This document shows, piece by piece, positions 35,208-43,975 of a DNA stretch of 55,744 bases. The notes beneath the pieces were generated by a model, which ran no database searches, was not told the origin of the DNA, and was given only the letters and a program-made list of their open reading frames with translations. Every line of letters starts with the position of its first letter. Position 1 is the stretch's first letter. The position numbers were made by a program, and so were the translations under genes. Source of the stretch: Acholeplasmataceae bacterium UBA6150 (GTDB lineage: Bacteria; Bacillota_I; Bacilli_A; Acholeplasmatales; UBA5453); contig DIUU01000009.1 in the NCBI GenBank assembly GCA_002423145.1, forward strand, positions 1 to 55,744, in the 5' to 3' direction.

Positions 35208-38200
35208 TTAATTTGACTTCTTAAGTCTGTCTTTAATGTCTTTTAATATGCTGTTTGGTTGACTATACCAATTGGCTTCAAACAACTGGTAAACATCCCA
35301 ACCACGGGATTTTAAGAACCTGGATTGGTGTAATAAATCACGTCTTGAATTGTAATCTTTTGGATTGAGACCCGTGATGATGCCTAATACATAGGTATCT
35401 TCTATTTTATCCTTAATGGCTAAATCCACTTTGAAATTACCAATCCCGACTTTGGCTTCCACTAGATAACCTTGTTTCTCAAGTTTGTCTTTGACATCTT
35501 GTTCAAACTTCGATAAAATGACGGCTTTCGTTTCGATGCTATGAAGTTCACTTAAAACAGATTTGGTTAACCCATCGTCTTTGTTCGATACAGCATAACA
35601 ATAACGCATGAATGATTTTAAATACAGTGGTCCGAGCCCCGTCAAATCTTCCACTTTGAATTCTTCTGGCATGAGTGAGGATACAAAATAGATCTTTTGT
35701 TTGGCTCTGGTGATGGCGACATTGAGTCGGTTTTGACCACCTTCGTGGTTTAACCAACCGAATCGACGTTCAACCACACCCAATGGGCTTTTCGCATACC
35801 CCATCGAGAAAATGATGATGTCGCGTTCATCGCCTTGAACGTTTTCAATGTTTTTAACAAATAAACTTTGGTCTTCGTTGTCTTCTTTTCGAAACAGTTC
35901 TTTTTCAAAATAGGATTGATAAACCCCTTGTTTAAAGAGCTCTTTATCGATCAAATCGAGGATTTCATCGCGCTGTGCACTGTTGAAAGTAATGACACCG
36001 ATGGTCTCATTATGAAGGCGTTCCTTGAATATCTTCTTTAATAGTGTAATCACCGATTTCGCTTCAGCTGGATTACGCCTTTTATCAAAGATTCCTTCTT
36101 TGACATACACATATTCAATCGGTGGGTAAGGGGAATTTTTCGCATTCGGTGATACCAGTAATTTACCTTCATAGAAGGCGTGGTTAGAAAACGCGATGAG
36201 TTCTTCGTAATTCGAACGGTAATGGTAATTGAGAATCGTTTCTTGGTATTTGTATCGGGCTAAGTCGAGTAAACTTTTCGCATCCAAACGGATGTCTTTG
36301 AATACGTCTTGTTCATATAAATCGTCATCATCGGTGATACGACCAAAACCTAAGGCACTCGGTCTGAGTTGCTTAGGATCGCCTGCAATCACGACTTTCT
36401 TCGCTCGATAAATCGAAGGGATGCCTTTTTCAACATACATTTGAGAGGCTTCATCGAATATCACCAAATCAAATAAACCGTATTGTAAAGGGATCAGTGC
36501 AGATACCAACTCTGGGGTCATCATCCATACTTTAATATGGTTGAGGAGTTCCACTTGATAGGTCGATATGAATGTTTTTAAACTCGGTTTATGTTCTAAT
36601 TCCATCACCCGTTTGATTTCCATGATTCGTTTGGTGTTCGATAAATCAAGTGAATGCTTATAAAGTTCCATTTCAAAAGATTCAATCGACAGTAATCGTT
36701 TGTCTTCAATCCGTTCATTGAGCAAGGCTTGTTTCTGCTGATACTCTTCGATGATGTATAAATATCTAGAGTTCTTCGCTTTGAATGTTTCCAAAAAACC
36801 CGTATATAACGCATCGAAGATGTATGTTCTTAGTTTATGAATCTCCGTAATATTTTGGAAAAGTGGGTCTTGGAGGAGGAGGTTTAAAAACAGTCTCTCA
36901 TCCTTCGAAAGGTGTTCATGTTTGGTTTGGAGTTTGTTCAACTCTTTGATGTTTTCATAGATAAATAACTCTAAATCCGGATTTTTAAAGATTTGTTTGA
37001 GATAATCGAGTGCTGACTTCTTCTTTTTGGCCAAATAGGACAATTTGGATTCATGGGTTTGAATAAAGTTTTTTATAAGTCGGTGTTTTTTCAAGAATCC
37101 AGAGGTTTGATATACTTCAAACTGCTTTAAAAAATCCTCATGGAAAGTCATGTATTCAGCAATACTGCTTCTCGAGATGGCTTTTTCTAACAGTTGTACC
37201 AGAGGGTATGTTTGTAAGATCCGTTCATACGCTACATACGACTTTAAATGACTATCTTTTTGAAAAGCGACTTCCAGTGTTTTGATGATATTGAAATCTA
37301 GATTGCCATACGTTTTAATGAAGGCTTGTGTGACTTGTTTGGGGGATAGGTTTGGTAGGACATCTTTATCCTTAATGAACCGTTCATACATCTGATAAAT
37401 CGGGATGTCTTGAACCGAAGGGTGATACATCAAATCTAATGCTTGATCCATCGTTTCAAGCAATTGATTGATTTCAGTTTCTAATTTATAGATGTCATTA
37501 TCCACGGTACGCTTCGGTGCTGTATTATCCAGCATGTTGGATAGTTTTTGATAGAAATAGGGTTTATTTTCAATATCATCGATGAACATCACATATTTTG
37601 AGGCAGTCTTTAAACGCTTAAAAATGACGTCTAGGGCGACTTTCTTTTCAGAGACGACTAAGACGTTTTCTCCCTTTAAAATGCTTGAAGCAATCAAGCT
37701 GGTGATGGTTTGAGACTTACCCGTCCCTGGGGGTCCCCAGACCACCAGCTTTTTTTCTTGATTGAGCAGTTCGATGACTTTTTCTTGAGCATAGTTCAAC
37801 TCATTGATGTAAGATAGCTTTTCTTCTTTAATAGAGGTCTTGGAAATCTCATAACGGAGGGTTTTCTCTGGTTTATCGATGCCCGTTTCTTCAATCAAAC
37901 CTTCCAGTAAGGCGTTGTATTTGTGTTGTTTTAGAATCTCTGCCATGTCTTTTTGAAGTTCGGATGAAAAGAGTTGGTATCGACCCAAAACCAAATAATT
38001 GGCATATTCAAAGGTATCCTTCTTACGTTTCATGAAGGTGTCTTTGAGTTCGCTCTTAAAAGGGAAATACTCGAAGAATTCTCTGGTTTTAAATTGAAAA
38101 CCATGTTTCGCATAAAAGGGGATGACCACATCTTTAAACGTCTTTTCAGAGTAATCTTTTACTGCTGGGGTTTCGATGGAGAGATGGGCTTGTTCGAGCT

Positions 38201-38906
38201 TTGAGGCGGCGAGAATGAGGTCTTTATTGAGTAAGATATCTTTATCTAAGTCTTTCAATAACTTAAACGTCCGTTTTTCACGGGTGAGCTTCACGGGGAT
38301 AAATAATAAAGGGGCTTTGATTGCGAAAAGGTCTTTTTTGTATATGCCTTCAATGAATGGGGTAGCGATGTATAAATCATAACTTCCTGTTTCTTTATAT
38401 CGTTTATTGACTTCGCGGTATAAAGTGGTTAAATGGTTGAGTAAGGTTTCAGATTCGATTTTAAACGTGAAAGTTGTTTTCTTCGTAGACAAAAGGAATT
38501 GATTTAACTCATCGTTCATGACATGGGTTAAATCGAAACTGTTATTTTTTTCAATTCTACCTAGGTATAGATTGGGATTGGTTCTTGAGATATTGGTTAA
38601 CCTGTCTTTATAGTGATCTAATACTTTATAGGCTTCTTTGGATACTTCTTTTTCGTCTGATACCATGGTTTGATACACTTTAATGACATTTAAGAATCGT
38701 GATGCGTATTTATCCATGAATAGGTCATTCACACCAGCAATACCTAAAAAATCACTCACTTTGAGTGGTTTTTTAATCGATATCTCTTTTAAAACCTCAT
38801 CGTTACAAATCAGAGGGTAGGTTCCATCTGGCTGTTTGGCTTCTTGTCGCATTAAGTCTCTTTGTCGGTCAAGTGCTTCTAACAAAACATTCTTTTTCAG
38901 TGCCAT
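35208..38906 (-). CDS. Large SF1 DNA/RNA helicase with C-terminal endonuclease-fold domain
   Basis: A 1232-residue superfamily 1 helicase of the DUF4011/AAA_11-12 type. Walker A is GPPGTGKSQ near residue 395, Walker B FDEASQM, then AGDPKQLRPS, NYHYRS, VQGDERDIIIFSMGY and NVAITRAKQKIYFVSS. The last ~110 residues (QGYLVEAKVGIGNFKVDLAI ... YVLGIITG) resemble the MTES_1575-type REase fold, but the catalytic GIECDG-like segment reads GIITGL, so cleavage may be lost. The start at 38906 follows GGAGGG; an ATG at 38921 is upstream of that site. Relatives occur both as housekeeping helicases and in defence islands. Confidence 0.9.
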   Translation of the reverse strand: MALKKNVLLEALDRQRDLMRQEAKQPDGTYPLICNDEVLKEISIKKPLKVSDFLGIAGVNDLFMDKYASRFLNVIKVYQTMVSDEKEVSKEAYKVLDHYKDRLTNISRTNPNLYLGRIEKNNSFDLTHVMNDELNQFLLSTKKTTFTFKIESETLLNHLTTLYREVNKRYKETGSYDLYIATPFIEGIYKKDLFAIKAPLLFIPVKLTREKRTFKLLKDLDKDILLNKDLILAASKLEQAHLSIETPAVKDYSEKTFKDVVIPFYAKHGFQFKTREFFEYFPFKSELKDTFMKRKKDTFEYANYLVLGRYQLFSSELQKDMAEILKQHKYNALLEGLIEETGIDKPEKTLRYEISKTSIKEEKLSYINELNYAQEKVIELLNQEKKLVVWGPPGTGKSQTITSLIASSILKGENVLVVSEKKVALDVIFKRLKTASKYVMFIDDIENKPYFYQKLSNMLDNTAPKRTVDNDIYKLETEINQLLETMDQALDLMYHPSVQDIPIYQMYERFIKDKDVLPNLSPKQVTQAFIKTYGNLDFNIIKTLEVAFQKDSHLKSYVAYERILQTYPLVQLLEKAISRSSIAEYMTFHEDFLKQFEVYQTSGFLKKHRLIKNFIQTHESKLSYLAKKKKSALDYLKQIFKNPDLELFIYENIKELNKLQTKHEHLSKDERLFLNLLLQDPLFQNITEIHKLRTYIFDALYTGFLETFKAKNSRYLYIIEEYQQKQALLNERIEDKRLLSIESFEMELYKHSLDLSNTKRIMEIKRVMELEHKPSLKTFISTYQVELLNHIKVWMMTPELVSALIPLQYGLFDLVIFDEASQMYVEKGIPSIYRAKKVVIAGDPKQLRPSALGFGRITDDDDLYEQDVFKDIRLDAKSLLDLARYKYQETILNYHYRSNYEELIAFSNHAFYEGKLLVSPNAKNSPYPPIEYVYVKEGIFDKRRNPAEAKSVITLLKKIFKERLHNETIGVITFNSAQRDEILDLIDKELFKQGVYQSYFEKELFRKEDNEDQSLFVKNIENVQGDERDIIIFSMGYAKSPLGVVERRFGWLNHEGGQNRLNVAITRAKQKIYFVSSLMPEEFKVEDLTGLGPLYLKSFMRYCYAVSNKDDGLTKSVLSELHSIETKAVILSKFEQDVKDKLEKQGYLVEAKVGIGNFKVDLAIKDKIEDTYVLGIITGLNPKDYNSRRDLLHQSRFLKSRGWDVYQLFEANWYSQPNSILKDIKDRLKKSN

Positions 38907-38998
38907 GGTCGTTCCCTCCATTCCATAAATCTATTCTATCATTATTCTAACATTATCCAAAGGATATATGATTCAAGTTTTACATCTACTTTACTATA

Positions 38999-39026
38999 GA
39001 AAAGAACCCGCAAACTTGCGAGTTCA
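38999..39026 (-). terminator. Terminator after the GNAT gene
   Basis: Minus strand GAACTCGCAA-GT-TTGCGGGTTC followed by TTTTC, after the GNAT stop at 39040. Confidence 0.8.
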
Positions 39027-39039
39027 TTCATATTTTCGA

Positions 39040-39558
39040 TTATAATAGCATCTCGTAGTAGACTTGATCTAGTTCATACTGATTGGTTTCTTTATTTAAT
39101 CGTGTGCCTTTAGAAGTGGATATATGAACCATGCCTAGTTTTTCCATGAGCTTATAAGAAGCAACATTTCTCGAATCGGCGGTTGCGTGAATGCTTTTAA
39201 CACCCAATGAACGGGCGATTTCAATCATTTGTTTGGCAGCTTCGTATGTGAATCCTTGTCTTTGATAGGCTTCATTTAAAATCCAACCGATTTCAGCACT
39301 ATTGTTCTCATAATTGATAATAAGTCCAATTCCACCAATGATTTTACCTTGATATTCAATCCCATATTCGAAATGGGTGACTGGGTCTTTTTGATAATTG
39401 CTTAAGACGTAATTCAAGAAGTTTTGAGTGTCTTCTATCGTATTAGGTCCCCATAACATGTATTTGGTGGTTTTTGGGTTTGAGGCATAGGCATTTACAT
39501 CATTTAAATCGCTGATTTTAAAAGGGCGAATTTTTATACTTGACACAAGCTCAGTCAT
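39040..39558 (-). CDS. GNAT acetyltransferase (RimJ/RimL-like)
   Basis: A 172-residue GNAT protein: IRPFKISDLNDV at the start, GGIGLIINYENNSAEIGWILNEAYQRQGFTYEAAKQMIE covering the acetyl-CoA pyrophosphate loop (QRQGFTYEA), and HATADSRNVASYKLMEKLG. Typical members acetylate protein N-termini or small molecules. Its start overlaps the coiled-coil gene stop (ATGA), placing it as third gene of the helicase operon; whether it is functionally linked or a passenger is unknown. Confidence 0.9.
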   Translation of the reverse strand: MTELVSSIKIRPFKISDLNDVNAYASNPKTTKYMLWGPNTIEDTQNFLNYVLSNYQKDPVTHFEYGIEYQGKIIGGIGLIINYENNSAEIGWILNEAYQRQGFTYEAAKQMIEIARSLGVKSIHATADSRNVASYKLMEKLGMVHISTSKGTRLNKETNQYELDQVYYEMLL

Positions 39559-40193
39559 TTCTTTGAATTATCCAGTACTAAGTTGTCTTTTTTAATCTTT
39601 GGAGCTGCAAATGGCTCTATCTTAGGGTTGTTATTCGGTATCATAGTTTTCTCTTCAGTGTTGTTGACAGACATCTTAGCCATCAGTTGCTTGATGAGTT
39701 TATTGTTTTCTCTTTGTAATGTAATCAACTCTTCGTATTTTTTGACTTCTTCTTTCGCATCTACCAATTGTGCAGCTTGATTAAACCGTTTCATACCCAG
39801 TTCTGCATTCTTTTCTGCTTCTTTAATATACTTAATGAGTTTTTGATCGATTTCTTGAATTGGATTCTTTGTTTTCTTTAAAGTATCTTCTAGACTAGTC
39901 ATTCGATTGGTAAATAAGGTCATCAAATCAGCGACATTTTGCTTAGCAATTTCCACATTACCCATCAAGTTTTCAATCTTTTTGATATCTTCGACCATCA
40001 CTTGTAAAGTTTTCTCTGTACTTTGTTTTGCTTTTTCAATTTTGGATTGATCCAAGGTTTCCGTATACTTTTCGATGATTTGGGTAGTCGTAACTTTTAA
40101 TTCATCGATGGTTTGTGATAAAGCATTGACTTTTTTTACTGTATTTAACAGTTCCTCATAAGTTGTTTCAATCTTTTTGATTAATTCTTCCAT
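39555..40193 (-). CDS. Coiled-coil protein of unknown function
   Basis: A 212-residue, highly charged, nearly all-helical product with heptad patterns from about residue 2 to 175 and a Pro/Asn/Lys-rich tail (about 176-212). No signal peptide and no known family. AGGAGACTACT precedes its ATG, inside the 3' end of the helicase gene (26-bp overlap). Its stop overlaps the GNAT start. The tight packing suggests that it works with the helicase, perhaps as an oligomerising or sensing partner. Confidence 0.8.
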   Translation of the reverse strand: MEELIKKIETTYEELLNTVKKVNALSQTIDELKVTTTQIIEKYTETLDQSKIEKAKQSTEKTLQVMVEDIKKIENLMGNVEIAKQNVADLMTLFTNRMTSLEDTLKKTKNPIQEIDQKLIKYIKEAEKNAELGMKRFNQAAQLVDAKEEVKKYEELITLQRENNKLIKQLMAKMSVNNTEEKTMIPNNNPKIEPFAAPKIKKDNLVLDNSKK

Positions 40194-42711
40194 AGTAGTC
40201 TCCTAGTTCTATATTTATACGGTATTTTTGAATTTCCTGCATTAAGTCGAGTGTATCAATATACAAATTGATATAGTTCTTGTCATCTTTGTATTCAATC
40301 ATTAAATCAATCAAACTATGACCATCAAGTGACCGGTGGATTTGTTCGATAGTAAGTTTTTTATACTTATACCCTACTAGATAATGAAATAGTGGGGTTT
40401 CTTTCGTGTCAGTAAATTTAAACAAGTTCTCCTGTTGTTCTTTGAAACGATAAAGCAACTGAATACCTGATTCAAATTCACCTCTTTGAATGAGTTCATA
40501 ACCACGACATACAACCACATCTTTCTTCATTCCTAAATGGTGAAAGTAAATTTTTGCGCGATCATATTCTTCATTAGCAAAATGCTTTAAAGCTTGTTCA
40601 AGCATTTCTGCATTACTTTGATATTCGGAAATATCTAGTATGCTAATGACATTATTACTCACCCTCTCGAATAGTGGTGAAAGGGCATGGATTATTTTTG
40701 TATTTTGATTTTGTTCGTATAAATATAGATTTTTTCTTGCACGTGTGAGTGCTACATAAAATAGATTGAAATAGAACTGATAATGCTCTTGTCGATTTTT
40801 TACGTAGGTTGTCATGATTTGTTCCCACATGTCTTCATAATCACTAACGATGTTGTAAGTGATTATTTTATCGAATTCTCGACCTTTAATTTCTTGAACC
40901 GTATAAATATTAGAACCTTGTTTCTTTGTATCAATGCCAATCGCTTGAGCTAAACTGTTTTTAGCTGTATCTCCCGACACAACAATTGCTACTTTAGGTA
41001 CGTCAATCCAAAGTTTGATGGCGTCCAATATTTCTATTTCTTTAACATCAAGTAAGGCTGGTAATCCATCGCTTTTCTCGACTTTAATGGGTTCTTCGAT
41101 GATATATTCTGAATAACTACCTAAGCGTTCTTTTCGAATAGATACTAATTTGTTTGCTACTTCAACGATATCCCTACTGTTTCGATAATTTTCACTTAGT
41201 ACTTTCACATTACTATTCGACCACTGAACATCGAGTCGATTGCGTAACAATAACCCAGGTCTACCACTCTTGAATAGCGTAGGGTTGATGATTTGCGAAA
41301 CATCACCTGCCATAAAAACTTGACCAGGATTTTGACTGAGTTGCATCAGTGCGTATATCTGCATTTCTGATAGGTCTTGAACTTCATCAATAAATACAGA
41401 GTCGAATTTCTTCAAATGAGCTCGATGATTTTCAATGATGATTCTTCTTGCCAAGTCATTGTCATCAAATAAGTTATTTTCGTTGATATAGGGTTGGTAA
41501 TACTTTTCTACGAATTCTAAAATTGTAGCGCGTTCATCTTTTGTGAAACGAGAGTATCCTTCGTTAAAATCAATATAACTATAGTGATCGATGATTGGAT
41601 TATGAAAATCATTTTCAAATAGATGCAGTCTAAGTTTAGGATGTTCATTTGCTATCAAATGTAATCTTTCACCATCTTTGATGATATGAATACGCTTCTT
41701 ACTATTAAAATCTATAATGTTTTCGATTTCCATTTGATGGATTAATTCTGGATTTTTTATGGTATTCAAGTTTTTAACTTCAAGATTACGATAATATGTA
41801 TTACCTAAGTATCCTTTAATGACACCACGTATTTCAATCCATAATTCGACTTTTTGGATTTTCTCAAGCATTTTTAAACGTTGATAGATTTTTTGTTCAA
41901 TCAAATACTGTTTAAATCGTTCATAATTCATATAGTTACGAATACTTAAATTCAGTGTTTGAATCATGTATTCTTGAATTGAATAGAACGTTGTTTTACC
42001 GATCAATCCTGGGACATGTTCATATTTCCTATATATGCTTTCAGACATGTCTTTAAGACCATTTGTATAAGTGAAATACGCTTGTTCAACATTATTATGG
42101 GCCAGTTTCAGTGATTTACATACTTCAATCAGCGTTTTACCACTGCCCGCACAACCAAGTAATAATAATGGTAAATTGCTTAATAAAGCCTTTTTTTGTG
42201 TTTTTGAAGGTGGATAAACGGTTCTATTATCATCATCAGATATGATTTCAGCAATCTTCTCCATAGACATATTGTCTGGAATATAAATGCTTTTCATATA
42301 TTCTTTTGATAATGATTCATTTAGATTATCATCGTTACCAATCGCTTCATCATTATCATATAGAAACTCATCGTATTCAGGGAAACGTTGATCAATTCTT
42401 CTCGCTACTTCACCCTGATTGTCATGGGAGGTAACCTTTAATATTATAATACCTGGTTCTTTATTAAAGATAAGTTCATCGGATTCATCGTATCGAATCA
42501 AACATCTAGTGCCGTCATTATTCGCATAGAACTTAAAAATACCTTTTGTCCCATTCATTTTCTTGACTGTATATTTTTTAATAATATAGTCATCAATTAC
42601 TTTTGATTTTGTGACATCTTGGATGAATTCGTAGATTCTTTGGTGATACGTTTTGTGTTTGTTCTTTGGGATATCTTTAAATAAAACAGTCCAATTATAT
42701 AGTACTCTGAT
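40168..42711 (-). CDS. UvrD/Rep-like SF1 helicase, apparent non-ATG start
   Basis: About 847 residues. Walker A is GCAGSGKT, Walker B FIDEVQDLSE, then AGDVSQIINP, ENYRNSRDIVE, VQEIKGREFDKII and YVALTRARKNLYLYE: a complete UvrD-like motor, preceded by ~190 residues of unknown function and followed by a TPR-like helical C-terminus. No ATG lies downstream of its promoter in the right place: GGAGGGG at 42717-42723 is followed by in-frame ATT (42714) and ATC (42711), and the only upstream ATGs fall on or before the promoter boxes. I place the start at ATC 42711; ATT 42714 or ATG 42780 are alternatives. Confidence 0.85.
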   Translation of the reverse strand: MRVLYNWTVLFKDIPKNKHKTYHQRIYEFIQDVTKSKVIDDYIIKKYTVKKMNGTKGIFKFYANNDGTRCLIRYDESDELIFNKEPGIIILKVTSHDNQGEVARRIDQRFPEYDEFLYDNDEAIGNDDNLNESLSKEYMKSIYIPDNMSMEKIAEIISDDDNRTVYPPSKTQKKALLSNLPLLLLGCAGSGKTLIEVCKSLKLAHNNVEQAYFTYTNGLKDMSESIYRKYEHVPGLIGKTTFYSIQEYMIQTLNLSIRNYMNYERFKQYLIEQKIYQRLKMLEKIQKVELWIEIRGVIKGYLGNTYYRNLEVKNLNTIKNPELIHQMEIENIIDFNSKKRIHIIKDGERLHLIANEHPKLRLHLFENDFHNPIIDHYSYIDFNEGYSRFTKDERATILEFVEKYYQPYINENNLFDDNDLARRIIIENHRAHLKKFDSVFIDEVQDLSEMQIYALMQLSQNPGQVFMAGDVSQIINPTLFKSGRPGLLLRNRLDVQWSNSNVKVLSENYRNSRDIVEVANKLVSIRKERLGSYSEYIIEEPIKVEKSDGLPALLDVKEIEILDAIKLWIDVPKVAIVVSGDTAKNSLAQAIGIDTKKQGSNIYTVQEIKGREFDKIITYNIVSDYEDMWEQIMTTYVKNRQEHYQFYFNLFYVALTRARKNLYLYEQNQNTKIIHALSPLFERVSNNVISILDISEYQSNAEMLEQALKHFANEEYDRAKIYFHHLGMKKDVVVCRGYELIQRGEFESGIQLLYRFKEQQENLFKFTDTKETPLFHYLVGYKYKKLTIEQIHRSLDGHSLIDLMIEYKDDKNYINLYIDTLDLMQEIQKYRINIELGDYYGRINQKD

Positions 42712-42751
42712 AATAACCCCTCCAATCGTTAAATATAGTCTAATTGATAAC

Positions 42752-42780
42752 ATTATAACAAGTTTACAAAGTAGATACAA
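42752..42780 (-). promoter_or_regulatory. Promoter of the UvrD-like helicase operon
   Basis: On the minus strand TTGTAT (42780-42775), exactly 17 bp, TATAAT (42757-42752). Transcription should begin near 42745, just before the GGAGGGG ribosome site. Confidence 0.75.
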
Positions 42781-42810
42781 TAAAGTTAGGCATTTATTTT
42801 TAAATTAAAT

Positions 42811-42840
42811 AAAAAGCACACAAAATTGTATTTTGTGTGC
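42811..42840 (-). terminator. Terminator of the HhH-GPD gene
   Basis: GCACACAAAAT-ACA-ATTTTGTGTGC with TTTTTATTTAA following on the minus strand. It separates the HhH-GPD gene from the helicase operon. Confidence 0.85.
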
Positions 42841-42878
42841 AAGGATATGTTAATGAAATAACTGTGAAAGATTTATCC

Positions 42879-43793
42879 TTATTTGGATTTTGATTGTATT
42901 AATGATTCTGTTAGCTGTGGTTTTTGTATGAAATAGTTACAGTAAGATTTTACGCCACAAAGGTGGCATTTAGGGTTACTCTCAGTACAAATACTCGTAA
43001 TCCCTTTTTGATTCAGTTGACCATATAGTACCAAAATGAGATCGATATATCTAATGGGATATCCTGATAACTTACTCATTGTTCTACCAATTTCGATGGC
43101 TTGATCAAGTGCCTTATCAGAATCAACTAATCCTAATCTAGTCAACAGTCTCATAATGACTCTATCAGGTTTAATGACATTCAATCCTATATCAGTCATG
43201 AAGTGATACGAGGTTATCCCGCCAATAAAATCGAATTGAGTTTCGATAGACTTTTTAAACTTTGCCAATGACGCTTGATTTTTAGAAGGCTCAAAATAAT
43301 TAATGTATTCTTGAATTGACCCATATCGACGGATAATTTCGTCTACTTTTTTTGCATTATTGACACATGCCCACATTTTTCTTTCATTTTTGATGATATT
43401 GGAATCCTTCATTATTTGATCGATATCGTCTTGATTATAATTTTGAACTATTAAGTAACTAGGAAAGTGTTTGTGGATATTATCAATATACTTATTTACA
43501 GTGGAAGCTTTAAAGCCAGAATAAAAGATAATATCTACCAAGATATTGAAATAGTCATTGTCCGATAAAACTCTATTCTCATAATACTTATACTTACCAT
43601 ACTCTTTTTCAAATTCAGTTTTATCTAGTACGGTATGTTTGAGTATTGTTTGGTGAATCTCTTCAAAAATAATTCCTAAATCGATTGTGGTTTCATTGAC
43701 CATTGTCTTATTGATTGGATTTCCACAATACTTACAAAACTTACTATCGACATCTATTAAATTGAAACACAGATTACAATCGAACTGCTTCAA
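42879..43793 (-). CDS. Zn-ribbon / HhH-GPD / Fe-S protein (endonuclease III-like)
   Basis: About 304 residues. An N-terminal zinc ribbon CNLC...CKYCG is followed by a helical region, then an HhH-GPD-like segment (FIGGITSYHFMTDIGLNVIKPDRVIMRLLTRLGLV) and a C-terminal C-x6-C-x2-C-x5-C cluster identical in spacing to the [4Fe-4S] loop of endonuclease III/MutY. The Asp of the GPD motif is present (PDRV), but the lyase Lys position of the hairpin carries other residues, so a monofunctional or non-catalytic base-sensing role is likely. The start is TTG at 43793, eight bases after AGAGG. Own terminator. Confidence 0.82.
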   Translation of the reverse strand: MKQFDCNLCFNLIDVDSKFCKYCGNPINKTMVNETTIDLGIIFEEIHQTILKHTVLDKTEFEKEYGKYKYYENRVLSDNDYFNILVDIIFYSGFKASTVNKYIDNIHKHFPSYLIVQNYNQDDIDQIMKDSNIIKNERKMWACVNNAKKVDEIIRRYGSIQEYINYFEPSKNQASLAKFKKSIETQFDFIGGITSYHFMTDIGLNVIKPDRVIMRLLTRLGLVDSDKALDQAIEIGRTMSKLSGYPIRYIDLILVLYGQLNQKGITSICTESNPKCHLCGVKSYCNYFIQKPQLTESLIQSKSK

Positions 43794-43940
43794 GTTATAC
43801 ACCTCTTTAACAATGAGAAAACTAGCAATTTAAACAAGTAAATCGAAATAAGTGGCTTTAAAGCAATTAACAAAGAATATATATTGTTATGGTTTGAATC
43901 TCCATTTCTCCTCTGTCTAAGGTAACCGATGCTAATACAA

Positions 43941-43971
43941 TTTAGCACCCTACTTATTTTTTAGCACCCTA
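43941..43971. repeat. Short direct repeat TTAGCACCCT x2
   Basis: TTTAGCACCCT occurs twice, 19 bp apart (43942-43951 and 43961-43970), immediately downstream of the DUF4352-like gene. Purpose unknown. Confidence 0.4.
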
Positions 43972-43975
43972 AGCG

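Noticed and set aside
43891..43915. GGTTTGAATCTCC resembling a tRNA T-arm, possibly a tRNA remnant used for integration
   Set aside because: The T-stem does not pair properly and no acceptor, D or anticodon arm is found upstream.
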